Positions 20,380-29,159 of a DNA stretch of 43,947 nucleotides are shown here, in pieces. A program made the position numbers and the translations under genes. Source of the stretch: Bifidobacterium sp. (GTDB lineage: Bacteria; Actinomycetota; Actinomycetes; Actinomycetales; Bifidobacteriaceae). Numbering within the stretch: position 1 is the first letter of the stretch; each line of letters starts with the position of its first letter. Under the pieces are notes generated by a model. It had not been told where the DNA came from. It saw only the letters and a list, made by a program, of their open reading frames with translations, and ran no database searches. The stretch lies in assembly GCF_022640935.1 (NCBI RefSeq), contig NZ_JALCCV010000016.1:1-43947 (forward strand), given 5' to 3'.

Positions 20380-21386
20380 GCCGCTTGGCTCGAGCTGATC
20401 CGCCAGTCCCTCTCCTTATTCGCATCGAACCAGATGAAACCCATCACCCGCTCCTGGGAGGAACAATGACTCATCAGCCTGGCGATCCACTCCGCTTTCG
20501 ACTGCCCGGCCGCGGCGCCTTCGGCGGAAGCGGTCTCGGATATGAGGATCGGCTGCGTGCCCGGAAGCGCCCGCAGCTGGCCCAGACCCGCATCGAACAG
20601 CGCGGCGGGCTCGACCCACGTGTGCCCGTCGCCCTCGCCCCAGTTGTAACCGTCCAAGCCGAGGATATCGACCGCGTCCGCGCCGGGATAGGCGGCGGCG
20701 AGGTCGCTCGTCTGATTGGCGACAGGAACGTTCGGCGACCACAGGAACTGGACATTCGAAGCCCCGACGCTGCGGAAAAGCTTATGGACATGCCGCCACG
20801 CGGCGACGTAATCCCCGCTCGTATTGCCGTTCACCCCGACCGCCCACGGGTACCAATCACCGTTCATCTCGTGCGCGAAGCGCAGCACCACGGCGAATCC
20901 CAAGTCTCTCAGCCCCGTTGCCCAACGGATGAGACCGACGTCGTGGCCACCGGCGGCGATCCGGGACAAGGCGAAATCGGGTTGCGCGACGGCCGCAGCC
21001 GTTGCGTCATCGCCGCCAGAGCCCGCAGGGGGATCCCATGGTTCAAGGGAAAGTATCGGCGTTGCGCCAAGACCCGAGATCTCACGCAATTGCACGGCAG
21101 GCACCGCTTCTGCGAGCGCAGCGAATTTGAGGACGTAATCCGGGTGCGCGCCCGCGATATCGGACACTTGGCCATAACTTTCCGAAAAAGACTCCGAAGC
21201 CGGCAGATACACCCCCCACTTCAACGCGTGCAGGGAAGCGGGCGGGACGGAATCGGCAGCAGCGTCTATACCGGACGAGCCGCCGGTTTCCGAGTCGGGC
21301 CCGGCGCACGCGGCCATCAAGGCAATCGTCAAACACGCAGCCCCCACGGCAAGCAGCGTCCGCATCGTCAATGGTCGCATTCGCAT
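20340..21386 (-). CDS. GH26-type glycoside hydrolase lipoprotein
   Basis: A probable secreted, membrane-tethered endo-beta-glycanase. The signal peptide TLLAVGAACLTIALMAAC ends in a lipobox, with the lipidated Cys at about residue 27 of 348. The clan GH-A barrel shows RFAHEMNGDWYPWA, with the acid/base Glu at about 173. The predicted nucleophile Glu, about 284, is in ILISETASAEG, and VMGFIWFD fits the last strand. These match family GH26 (mannanases, beta-1,3-1,4-glucanases, others). The start at 21386 has GGAGG 11 nt upstream. ATGs at 21380 and 21365 are alternatives. It is convergent with and overlaps the synthase gene, and divergent from a second GH26-type gene. It could trim or release the synthase product, the part GH8 BcsZ plays in classical cellulose operons; this is inference. 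Confidence 0.82.
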   Translation of the reverse strand: MRMRPLTMRTLLAVGAACLTIALMAACAGPDSETGGSSGIDAAADSVPPASLHALKWGVYLPASESFSESYGQVSDIAGAHPDYVLKFAALAEAVPAVQLREISGLGATPILSLEPWDPPAGSGGDDATAAAVAQPDFALSRIAAGGHDVGLIRWATGLRDLGFAVVLRFAHEMNGDWYPWAVGVNGNTSGDYVAAWRHVHKLFRSVGASNVQFLWSPNVPVANQTSDLAAAYPGADAVDILGLDGYNWGEGDGHTWVEPAALFDAGLGQLRALPGTQPILISETASAEGAAAGQSKAEWIARLMSHCSSQERVMGFIWFDANKERDWRISSSQAAQAAFAASLAKVV

Positions 21387-21618
21387 AAGCCACACCGCCT
21401 CCCTGCGTTCAGCCGCACACCATCGCTGCCTGCCGCGTCTTGTCATCCACTTCAGCCCGTCAGCCGTTCTGCCCCGGCAATTCACTCAGGTCAGGAATTC
21501 ATGACCCATCCGGCAGCCACGCCTGTCCTGACCGCCTTGCCTTACCGCCCGCGTCTCTCTGCCGGTAAGGATCACGAGCCGATGCGTTTCACGACCGACA
21601 CGATCAAGAGAGCCCATT

Positions 21619-22875
21619 ATGTCATCGTTCAATAACCAATTCAAAGGCCCCGACCAATTCCCCCACAAGTCCAGGCGCCTGCGCCGGGCCAGCATGCTGG
21701 TTCCGGTGCTGCTTATGGCCGCAGCAACGATCGGCGTCGCATGGATGATGAACCGAGTCGTGCCGGCATCATCGTCGGCGCCATCCGAACACGAGTTCTG
21801 CGTGGCGAACGATGCCAGTCTGATCATCCCCGACAAAGGCGTGCTGTTCGGAGTCAATCTGGACTGGGACAATGAGTCGCTCGCGCAGTACAAGGAGAAT
21901 CTCGGCCACGCTCCGGCAATGGCCGTGCAATTCACCGACATCCCCTATGATCGCGAGACCTGGCAGCATACGTTGGACGCAGTCGAGCAGGTGCGAAGCA
22001 ACGGGGGCGCGTTGCTGCTCACGCTCGAACCGCATGCCGGGCTTCCTGCCGTCAGCACCGACGTCATCGCCCAACTGGTCAAGGATCTGCGCGAGCTGAA
22101 CGACAGCGGCGTGCCGGTCGTGCTCAGATACGCCCATGAAATGAACGGATCGTGGTATGCGTGGGGCCAACAGCCCGCGGAATACATCGCCTCCTTCCGG
22201 CGCGTCGCCGCAGCGGTGCACGAGGGCGCCCCCGGCACTTCGATGATGTGGGCGCCCAACTACGGCGGAGGATACCCGTTCTTCGGCGGCAAATTCGCAG
22301 CGGCCGAGGGAAGCGACGATTTCAAATTGCTCGACACGAACAACGATGGCGCGTTGACGATGTCGGATGACTCGTATGCGGCCTATTACCCCGGTGACGA
22401 CGTAGTCGATTGGGCGGGAATCTCGCTGTATCACTGGGGCAATCAGCGCCCTTGGGGAGACAACGATCTGCTCGCGGAAGACCACAAGTTCGATGAGATG
22501 CTCACCGGAAACTATTCAGGCACCGCAGGCAACGACATAAGCGTCCCTGATTTCTATCACGTCTACGGGGAGCTGCACGACAAGCCGATCGCCATACCCG
22601 AGACCGCTGCGATCTACACGCCCTCGCGCGGCGGCGCGGACGAGCTGGCCATCAAACAGGCGTGGTGGCGTCAGGTGTTCTCCGATTCGTTTGGCCGCGA
22701 GTTCCCCAAGGTCAAAATGATCAATTGGTTCGAATGGCAGAAGGAGGAAATCGAGATCGACGATACCGTCGACTGGCGCGCCGCAGGCAGCCCGCACGTG
22801 CGCGACGCCTTCGTCGCCGATCTTCCCTCGTGGCTGCACTATGCGCAAGACGTACGCGCCTGCAAGTCGCAATAA
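21619..22875 (+). CDS. Membrane-anchored GH26-type glycoside hydrolase with EF-hand-like loop
   Basis: A 418-residue protein with one N-terminal TM (LVPVLLMAAATIGVAWMM, about 27-44) and an extracytoplasmic GH26-type barrel. FGVNLDWDN begins the domain. RYAHEMNGSWYAWG carries the acid/base Glu174. PIAIPETAAIY carries the probable nucleophile Glu328, and MINWFEWQKEE lies in the last strand. A DTNNDGALTMSDD segment (239-251) fits a calcium-binding EF-hand or dockerin-like loop inserted in the barrel. There is no lipobox Cys, so it is probably anchored by an uncleaved TM. The start at 21619 follows AAGAGAG. It is divergent from the GH26 lipoprotein gene with 232 bp between, and followed by the DUF4173 gene. 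Its role in exopolysaccharide processing is inferred from position. Confidence 0.82.
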   Translation: MSSFNNQFKGPDQFPHKSRRLRRASMLVPVLLMAAATIGVAWMMNRVVPASSSAPSEHEFCVANDASLIIPDKGVLFGVNLDWDNESLAQYKENLGHAPAMAVQFTDIPYDRETWQHTLDAVEQVRSNGGALLLTLEPHAGLPAVSTDVIAQLVKDLRELNDSGVPVVLRYAHEMNGSWYAWGQQPAEYIASFRRVAAAVHEGAPGTSMMWAPNYGGGYPFFGGKFAAAEGSDDFKLLDTNNDGALTMSDDSYAAYYPGDDVVDWAGISLYHWGNQRPWGDNDLLAEDHKFDEMLTGNYSGTAGNDISVPDFYHVYGELHDKPIAIPETAAIYTPSRGGADELAIKQAWWRQVFSDSFGREFPKVKMINWFEWQKEEIEIDDTVDWRAAGSPHVRDAFVADLPSWLHYAQDVRACKSQ

Positions 22876-22998
22876 GCGGGTTCTTATGTGGCGAAGTGCT
22901 GCGGAAAGAAATACATGCCCGGCCAACGGATTCGAAAACAGCCTTCTGCGCCCGCTACGATAGTGAACATATTGCATTTCAAGAGTTATTGATTTCGT

Positions 22999-23062
22999 TT
23001 CGATATGTTGGTTCTGTAGAGAAGACGAAATTCGATAGTTATCTATTGTTTTTCGATAGATA
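22999..23062 (+). promoter_or_regulatory. Repeat-rich promoter/operator of the DUF4173 gene
   Basis: TTCGATA occurs three times in direct orientation, at 22999, 23031 and 23052, spaced 32 and 21 bp (about 3 and 2 helical turns). TATCTAT (23040-23046) and ATAGATA (23056-23062) form a perfect 7-bp inverted repeat. A GATACT hexamer (23059-23064) ends 7 nt before the ATG. The region is much richer in A and T than its surroundings. Confidence 0.5.
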
Positions 23063-23071
23063 CTCGCTGGT

Positions 23072-24535
23072 ATGAGTGTTATACAACCTGCGCAGGATCC
23101 CACGCGGGATGCGACCGACGACGCAACGACAGCCATATCCGAACCGAACACATGCAAAGCCCAGCCGCCAGCTGCAGGGCAACCCCAGCCGACTGCGCCA
23201 AGCCCCGAAACGTCGAAGCCGCTTCCCGCTCGCGCCCGGCTTTTTGCGCTGCTGCTCGGGGCGCTGGCCGTCGCCGTGTGCATTGACCGGCTCGTGTTCA
23301 CCAGCGAACCCCGCACGATTGTGCTCCATATCGCCATCTTCTGGATGGTGTGTCTGGCGGCAAGCATGGCACTGTTCCTCCGCAGTGCACTGCACCAGCC
23401 GATGTGGTGGTTCCTCGCGGTTGCGCTGCTGACGCTGCTGATCCGGATACTGACGTTTCCGGATTCACCGGGCGACGCGAATTCCGACTACCAATTCCTG
23501 ACCTTGCTGCTGCTCGCGCCGGCCTTGCTCATGCTTCAACTGCAGCTCGGAACGGGCCGTTTCGAACCGTATCATCCCTCGCGCAACATCATACGGTGGT
23601 TTGGCGGCTGGTTCGTCGACCCGTTTTCCTACCTGCCGAGATTCATTGCAGCGCTGCAAGCAGTCACTGCCTCGAAGATCGACGCCGAGGAGCAGGACAC
23701 CGCGCCGGCGAACCGCCATCTCGCCCGAAAAATCGCAGCTGCCGCGCTGATCGCCGCACCTGTGCTCGCGGCGCTCGTCAGCCTGCTGTATTCCTCGGAT
23801 CTGGTATTCGCCTATTTCGTCCAGCGTTTCATAGGCGATATCGACCTGACGCACGCAGCCCTCCACCTGCTGGCGATCGCGATCCCTTTCCCGTTCCTCT
23901 TCTCCCTGCTGGCAAATGTCAATCGCCGGGCGGACGCAGAGCCGATTGTGCCCGCTGGGCAAACCGCCGCCGCACTAGCCCGGCAATCGATCCAGCAGTC
24001 GGCCCAGCGAAGGGAAACCTTCGACGTCATCATCGTCGAGTTCGTGTTCGGCGCCGTATTGGCTCTGTACTCAGCATTCAGCGCAGTCCAGTTCGCCTTC
24101 CTGTTCGCGCGCCAAGGGCTGCCGAACGGCTACACCTATGCGCAGTACGCACGAGAAGGATTCTTCCAGCTGCTGCTGGTGGCCTGCATCAATCTGATCG
24201 GCTTCGGCATCGTCCTGCTATTCTGCCGCCGGACGAAGACGGTACTGGGCATGCAAATCGCCCTGCTCGCGGCCACCGCTGTGCTGCTGGCGTCATCGGC
24301 CACCAGACTCGGACTGTACATCAATGTCTACGGCCTGACCTGGCTGAGATTCGTGTCGATGGCATTCATCGCCCTGCTGGCGGTGATTCTGATGCTGTGC
24401 CTCATGCGCCTGTTCGCCGCCCGAGTGCCGTTGCTCACCGTCTGCTTCATTCTGCTCGTGGTGTGGTATCTCGTGTTGGGGGCGCTGAATCCGTCGGGAT
24501 TCATCGCGGCCTACAACAGCGCGCACGGCCTATAA
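23072..24535 (+). CDS. Polytopic membrane protein, DUF4173-like
   Basis: The protein has 487 residues: about 50 hydrophilic, Pro/Ala-rich N-terminal residues, then roughly 11-12 hydrophobic segments. The second half carries segments typical of DUF4173 proteins: GLPNGYTYAQYAREGFFQLL, then LVACINLIGFGIVLLF, and GLTWLRFVSMAFIALLAVI. The family has no established function and is common in actinobacteria and firmicutes. No Shine-Dalgarno sequence precedes ATG 23072; a GATACT hexamer 7 nt upstream suggests a leaderless mRNA. It follows the second GH26-type gene by 196 bp in the same direction but has its own regulated-looking promoter. A link to the polysaccharide locus is possible but unproven. 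Confidence 0.75.
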   Translation: MSVIQPAQDPTRDATDDATTAISEPNTCKAQPPAAGQPQPTAPSPETSKPLPARARLFALLLGALAVAVCIDRLVFTSEPRTIVLHIAIFWMVCLAASMALFLRSALHQPMWWFLAVALLTLLIRILTFPDSPGDANSDYQFLTLLLLAPALLMLQLQLGTGRFEPYHPSRNIIRWFGGWFVDPFSYLPRFIAALQAVTASKIDAEEQDTAPANRHLARKIAAAALIAAPVLAALVSLLYSSDLVFAYFVQRFIGDIDLTHAALHLLAIAIPFPFLFSLLANVNRRADAEPIVPAGQTAAALARQSIQQSAQRRETFDVIIVEFVFGAVLALYSAFSAVQFAFLFARQGLPNGYTYAQYAREGFFQLLLVACINLIGFGIVLLFCRRTKTVLGMQIALLAATAVLLASSATRLGLYINVYGLTWLRFVSMAFIALLAVILMLCLMRLFAARVPLLTVCFILLVVWYLVLGALNPSGFIAAYNSAHGL

Positions 24536-24568
24536 CAACAAAAGGCCATTGCCGCCGGCAAGACGGCA

Positions 24569-24601
24569 CCCAGCGGCGCCGGCATCGCCATTGCCGCTGG
24601 G
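24569..24601. terminator. GC-rich hairpin after the DUF4173 gene
   Basis: CCCAGCGGC (24569-24577) and GCCGCTGGG (24593-24601) form a perfect 9-bp inverted repeat with a 15-nt loop. It lies between convergent genes and has no clear T-run. Confidence 0.4.
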
Positions 24602-24704
24602 ACGTTGCCTGTGGAAAACGAATCCGCAGAGACGAATGGATTTGGACGCCCCCTACGAATTGGCGACCGCGTATTACAGATCCGGCAGGGAGTGCCGACA
24701 GGCC

Positions 24705-25556
24705 TTAGAACTCTTCGTACTCGGCCGGATCCTGGTTAGCGAGACGTCCGTCGGAACGGCCCAGGGCGGTGATCTCAGCCATTTCTTCGGGGCTCAGCTC
24801 GAAGTCGAACACCGACAGGTTCTGGACCTGACGCTCGGCATGGGTGGCCTTCGGCAGCGGGATGACGCCCTGCTGCACATGCCAGCGCAGCACGACCTGC
24901 ACCAGGCTGCGATGATGGGCGTCGGCGATGCGCTGGATGGCCGGGTCCTGCAGCAACGAACTGGCCCGCCCCAGCGGTGACCACGCCTCGTCGACAATGC
25001 CATGCGCCGCATCCCATGCACGTTGTTCGGCCTGCGGGAAATAGGGGTGCATTTCGATCTGATTCACCGCCGGCGTCACACCGGTCTCGTCGATGAGCCG
25101 TTGCAAGTGCTCGGGCAAGAAGTTGCTCACTCCGATCGAAGTGACCAGTCCGCGCTTTCTCGCCTCGATCAGCGCCTTCCACGCCTCGACGTACTTGCCC
25201 TGCTTCGGGTTCGGCCAGTGGATGAGATAGAGATCCAAATGGTCGAGGCCGGTGCGGTACACCGATTCCTCGATGGTGGCCAACGCCTCCTCATACGCAT
25301 GATGGCGGCCAGGCAGTTTCGAGCTGACGAGGATCTGCTCGCGAGGCACATCCGATCGACGCACCGCCGCACCGACAGCGCCTTCATTCTCGTAGTTGAA
25401 AGCGGTGTCAAGCAGGCGATAGCCGTTGCCGAGCGCACTGTCGATGGCGTCTGCGCCCGCTGCGCCGTTCAGCTTATACGTGCCGAATCCGACAGCTGGC
25501 AACACATGCCCGTCGTTCAGCGTCAGCGTAGGGATACTGGTAGTTTCAGTAGCCAA
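24705..25556 (-). CDS. Aldo/keto reductase
   Basis: An NADPH-dependent cytosolic carbonyl reductase of 283 residues, close to the 2,5-diketo-D-gluconate-reductase-like branch. The catalytic tetrad is visible: Asp in YRLLDTAFNYENEG, Tyr in the same motif, Lys in ILVSSKLPG and His in YLIHWPNP. IGVSNFLPEHLQRL and VNQIEMHPYFPQ follow, and IPLPKATHAER is the cofactor-binding region. The start is TTG at 25556, 8 nt after AAGGAGG. The open frame runs back to 25622 but lacks a site there. It is divergent from a TetR gene, whose operator lies about 290 bp away, so control by that regulator is possible but not shown. Confidence 0.9.
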   Translation of the reverse strand: MATETTSIPTLTLNDGHVLPAVGFGTYKLNGAAGADAIDSALGNGYRLLDTAFNYENEGAVGAAVRRSDVPREQILVSSKLPGRHHAYEEALATIEESVYRTGLDHLDLYLIHWPNPKQGKYVEAWKALIEARKRGLVTSIGVSNFLPEHLQRLIDETGVTPAVNQIEMHPYFPQAEQRAWDAAHGIVDEAWSPLGRASSLLQDPAIQRIADAHHRSLVQVVLRWHVQQGVIPLPKATHAERQVQNLSVFDFELSPEEMAEITALGRSDGRLANQDPAEYEEF

Positions 25557-25841
25557 AAGACCATCCTCCTTGTAATTCGAACTGCTTGCATTGAACTGCC
25601 TGCGGTTTGGGTTACGCACCACATAATCATTGTGTTACGAATACATTCAGTTATCGGCGCATCCCGAAATCACGCGTCATAGCAATCGCAGTGCGGCTTC
25701 GCATGGCCTGCGACTCACATGCCGCGGCGCCGCACGCCGCTATCCCATGCGTGACGAGACCGCACATCGCTGGCGTGGACATCGCTGCCGAATCCGCACT
25801 CGCGCCACGCTCCTCACCTGTATTGCTCTTTTATCCTACTA

Positions 25842-25858
25842 CGATACTGCTAGTATCG
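25842..25858. promoter_or_regulatory. TetR operator palindrome overlapping the -10 of its own gene
   Basis: CGATACT (25842-25848) and AGTATCG (25852-25858) are perfect 7-bp arms around GCT. The right arm overlaps TAGTAT (25851-25856), which ends exactly 7 nt before the ATG at 25864. Autorepression by promoter occlusion is the simplest reading. Confidence 0.6.
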
Positions 25859-25863
25859 AAACT

Positions 25864-26694
25864 ATGAGACCACTTTTTACGCGTTCCGATAAGTCTCCGG
25901 CGGCTCGACTCACAGCACTGCCAACAGCTCCGCCACCAACGACATCATCAGCTCCGCCATCGGCCAACGTCCGCCGTGGCCACGGCGGACGGCCTCGCAG
26001 CGAAAGCTCCCGCCGCGCCATCCTCGACGCTGTAGCCGCGCTGGTGACCACCGTCACCCCTGCACAGATCACGATCGCGGCGATCGCGGCGCGAGCTGGC
26101 ACCGGCAAGTCCACCATCTACCGCTGGTGGACTTCGCGGGCCGAACTGCTGTTCGACGCACTGGCCAGAATCACCGTTCCGACGCTCGATTTCCCGGACG
26201 AAGCCGACACAGCCACTGCCCTCGCCACTCAGCTTGAGGCCTTGCAGCGCCTGTTCGCCGATCCATATCTCGGCCGGCTGATCATCGCGCTGACCGTCGA
26301 AGCCCAGGAGAACCCTGCTACTGCGCAGTCCTTGCGCCGGTTGTGGCTTGCCCCGCGCCGCGATTCCGCAGCCCGCATTCTGCGGCGAGGGATAGCCCGC
26401 GGCGAAATCCGCCCGGATATCGACATCGAGATCGCCATCGACCAGCTCTTCGCGCCGCTGTATCATCGTGCCCTCTATTACTATGGCCAGAGTTGCGACG
26501 GAGGTCGCGAAGAAGTTCCCAGCGCCGGCGACGAGAACAGCCGCCACGACGACAGTGCCGATGGCGACGGCCTTGGCGGCGCAGCCCGCCGTGCCGCCAA
26601 GGCCGTCGAACAATTCATCGCCGGAGCCGCGCCGCGCCTGGAGCGCAATACCTCGGAGCATGCCGCCGCAAGCACCGAAGGCCGACGCTCATGA
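25864..26694 (+). CDS. TetR-family transcriptional regulator
   Basis: A ligand-responsive repressor of 276 residues. An unusual Pro/Ala/Thr-rich N-terminal extension of about 40 residues precedes the helix-turn-helix (RRAILDAVAALVTTVTPAQI, then AARAGTGKSTIYRWWTSRAE). The effector domain follows, with a C-terminal tail rich in Asp, Gly and Ala. The ATG at 25864 fits a leaderless transcript from TAGTAT, and the operator palindrome sits just upstream. It overlaps the following MFS gene by 4 bp (ATGA), so regulator and transporter are cotranscribed and translationally coupled. The MFS transporter is therefore its probable target. Confidence 0.87.
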   Translation: MRPLFTRSDKSPAARLTALPTAPPPTTSSAPPSANVRRGHGGRPRSESSRRAILDAVAALVTTVTPAQITIAAIAARAGTGKSTIYRWWTSRAELLFDALARITVPTLDFPDEADTATALATQLEALQRLFADPYLGRLIIALTVEAQENPATAQSLRRLWLAPRRDSAARILRRGIARGEIRPDIDIEIAIDQLFAPLYHRALYYYGQSCDGGREEVPSAGDENSRHDDSADGDGLGGAARRAAKAVEQFIAGAAPRLERNTSEHAAASTEGRRS

Positions 26695-27983
26695 CGGATC
26701 TCGTGCCCTCCGACACGCAGCCCGTGGCACAGCCCTCGAAACAGTCCGCAGGGTCGCCAGAATTACGACGGCATGCCGCTTCCCTGTGGCTGATCGCCAT
26801 TATTTTCGCCATCGCCATGTCATTCACGACTGTGCCCACTACGCTCTGGTCGCTCTACGAAAGCGCCGAAAACTACAGCACCATGATGGTCACCGTGGCT
26901 TTTACCTCCTACTCGTTCGGCGTGCTGCTGAGCCTCGTCCTGCTGGGTCACATCTCTGATTGGAGAGGCCGCCGGCCGCTTATCGCCGCCAGTCTGTTAT
27001 GCCAAGTCGCGGCCGCCGTGGCGCTCATGGCCACCCAGGCATTCATCCCAGTAGTCATCGCGCGTTTCGTGAGCGGCATCGGCGTCGGCACGCTCACCGC
27101 CACAGCCACCGCATATCTCGCCGAACTCGCCGTTGCAGGCGGCCGCATCTCCCCTTCCATCGCGCTGGTGATCGCCACCGCCGCCAACCTCGGCGGCCTC
27201 GGCGCCGGGCCGCTCGTCGGGGGCGCACTGGCGCAATGGGCTCCCGATCCCTTGGTCGTGCCGTACGGCAGTTATCTTGTGCTGCTGATCATCTGCCTCG
27301 GCGCGCTATGGCTTGAACCGGAAACCGTGGCTATTCGCCCGCAGCAGTATCACCCGCAGCGCATCCGGGTGCAGCGGGCCGACCAGGCGGGCTATATGGT
27401 CGCCATCGGCGTGGGAGCCGCCACGTTCTGCGTGCAAGGCCTGTCCACCTCGTTGTTTCCGCAGCTGCTCGGCTGGCTCGGCATTCATTCTCGCTTCTGG
27501 CAAGGCCTCCTGGTGGCCTGCGTGCTGTTCGCCTCCGCCACGACCCAGATCATGATGCGCTCGCTGGCCGCCTCACGGCTTATCCTGACCGGCCTGCCCG
27601 CCATAGGGCTGGGAGTCGTTCTGATGCTATGCGGCGTGATATCGGTTAATGGCGTGCTCTTTGCGCTCGGCGGCATCATCGGCGGAGCGGGCGGGGGCTC
27701 CGCATTCCGCGGCGCGCTCGCCCGCGCCCAGCAGCTCGCGCCGGCAGACGCGCAGGGAGAAGCCGCGGCCGGCGTTTTCGTCGGCGCATATCTGGGAATG
27801 TCTGTGCCAGTGCTCGGCATCGGGTTCGCCTCGCTTGCCGGAGTGCCGATTCGCATCTCGGTAGCGGTGTTTACGCTGTTCGTGCTTGCTTTCGCCATCT
27901 TCCTGGCCATCGGAACCGTCAGAACCCGTCGACGCAATTTCCCCTCGAGGCGATTCGGCAAGAACGCCGACGGCTACGATTGA
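26691..27983 (+). CDS. Major facilitator superfamily transporter
   Basis: A 12-TM transporter of 430 residues in the cytoplasmic membrane. LVLLGHISDWRGRRPLI between TM2 and TM3 is the MFS motif A (GxxxDrxGRR), and FVSGIGVGTLTATATAYLAE is the TM4 region. A basic, Gln/Arg-rich central loop (RPQQYHPQRIRVQRA) separates the two halves. It starts with ATGA overlapping the tetR stop. Coexpression with a TetR repressor favours an efflux role for drugs or toxic metabolites; the substrate cannot be assigned. Confidence 0.88.
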   Translation: MTDLVPSDTQPVAQPSKQSAGSPELRRHAASLWLIAIIFAIAMSFTTVPTTLWSLYESAENYSTMMVTVAFTSYSFGVLLSLVLLGHISDWRGRRPLIAASLLCQVAAAVALMATQAFIPVVIARFVSGIGVGTLTATATAYLAELAVAGGRISPSIALVIATAANLGGLGAGPLVGGALAQWAPDPLVVPYGSYLVLLIICLGALWLEPETVAIRPQQYHPQRIRVQRADQAGYMVAIGVGAATFCVQGLSTSLFPQLLGWLGIHSRFWQGLLVACVLFASATTQIMMRSLAASRLILTGLPAIGLGVVLMLCGVISVNGVLFALGGIIGGAGGGSAFRGALARAQQLAPADAQGEAAAGVFVGAYLGMSVPVLGIGFASLAGVPIRISVAVFTLFVLAFAIFLAIGTVRTRRRNFPSRRFGKNADGYD

Positions 27984-28031
27984 TCCCGCACACAATTCCG
28001 CACCAGCACGCTCAGAAGAAGATACCCCCAC

Positions 28032-28997
28032 ATGAATAATGCACTGACGATACTGTGGATGGTCATGGGCGTCGCCGCAGGCACACTGCTGCCGCTGCAG
28101 AACACGGTCAACACCCGATTGGCCAAGGCGCTGCGCTCGATCATGCTGGCGACCGGCGTCTCATTCGCCGTCGGCACGCTGTTCTTAGGGTTCGTGCTGC
28201 TTGCGCTCAGGCGGCATTTGCCGTGGGGCGAGGCCTTCGCCCAGCAGCCCGCTTGGATCTGGCTTGGCGGGCTGTTCGGCGTCTCATTCTTCACTGTGAA
28301 CATCATTCTCATGCAGCATTTCGGCGCTTCCATCACTGTGGTGTTCGCTATTTGCGGCCAGGTGATCGGCGGGCTGGCCATCGACATCTTCGGCATCTTC
28401 GACGTCACCCGTCAGGAGCCCTCCTTCGGTCGATTTGCGGGCACGGCGCTGGTGGTGGCCGGCGCGATACTGGTCAATATGACCACTCGCCTGCACACCG
28501 ATGCGCCCGCCGATGCCGACGACACAGCCCGCCCGGGGATGACGCAACGCATTCTGCTGCCTGTGGCCGGGGTGCTTGGCGGATGCCTGAGCGCCGCACA
28601 GACTACGGTCAACGGCCGGCTCGGCGCGGTACTCGGCTCGCCGACAGCGGCTTCACTCGCATCCTTCTCAGTAGGCGTCTCATGCATCGCGCTGTTCATT
28701 TTCGTGACCATCCGGTCGCATATGCATATTCCTGCAGCAGCAGCTACGCTTCCGTGGTGGGCATGGGCCGGAGGCGGAGTCCTCGGAGCGCTCTACGTGC
28801 TCGTCAACGCCGTCGATGCCCCTCTGCTTGGTACTTCCCTGACCGTCAGCGTCGTATTGTTCGGTCAGATCGCCGGCGGACTCGTCATCGATCATTTCGG
28901 TTTGCTCGGCCTTGCCCGCAGACCCGTCACCACTCAACGGCTTGCGGGCGCAGCCCTGGTGCTCATCGGCATCGTGCTGACGCGTTTCGTCTTGTGA
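28032..28997 (+). CDS. DMT-family transporter, fused YdcZ (DUF606) repeats
   Basis: The protein has 321 residues and about 10 TMs. YdcZ/DUF606 proteins are normally about 150 residues. Here two copies are joined in tandem: the first half has LPLQNTVNTRLAKALRS and ITVVFAICGQVIGGLAIDIF. The second repeats the pattern with LSAAQTTVNGRLGAVLGS and LTVSVVLFGQIAGGLVIDHF. The substrate is unknown. It follows the MFS gene in the same direction after 48 bp and may be in the same operon. The site before ATG 28032 is a modest AGAAG. Confidence 0.88.
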   Translation: MNNALTILWMVMGVAAGTLLPLQNTVNTRLAKALRSIMLATGVSFAVGTLFLGFVLLALRRHLPWGEAFAQQPAWIWLGGLFGVSFFTVNIILMQHFGASITVVFAICGQVIGGLAIDIFGIFDVTRQEPSFGRFAGTALVVAGAILVNMTTRLHTDAPADADDTARPGMTQRILLPVAGVLGGCLSAAQTTVNGRLGAVLGSPTAASLASFSVGVSCIALFIFVTIRSHMHIPAAAATLPWWAWAGGGVLGALYVLVNAVDAPLLGTSLTVSVVLFGQIAGGLVIDHFGLLGLARRPVTTQRLAGAALVLIGIVLTRFVL

Positions 28998-29159
28998 GTT
29001 GTTTTGAACCGGATATAGAACCGACTGGCCACGGCACTTGTCTGACGGTGAGGGACAAGCATGCAAGAACGAGCCGAAGCCGTCACCGCGCACCTTGGCT
29101 GAATCAACCGACGCCACGCACGAAACATATAACGGAGCATTGCGCCCCTGAGAATCGGA

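Noticed and set aside
29040..29075. CTTGTC/GACAAG hairpin after the YdcZ-type gene as a terminator
   Set aside because: A 6-bp stem with an 11-nt loop and no T-run on either strand is too weak.
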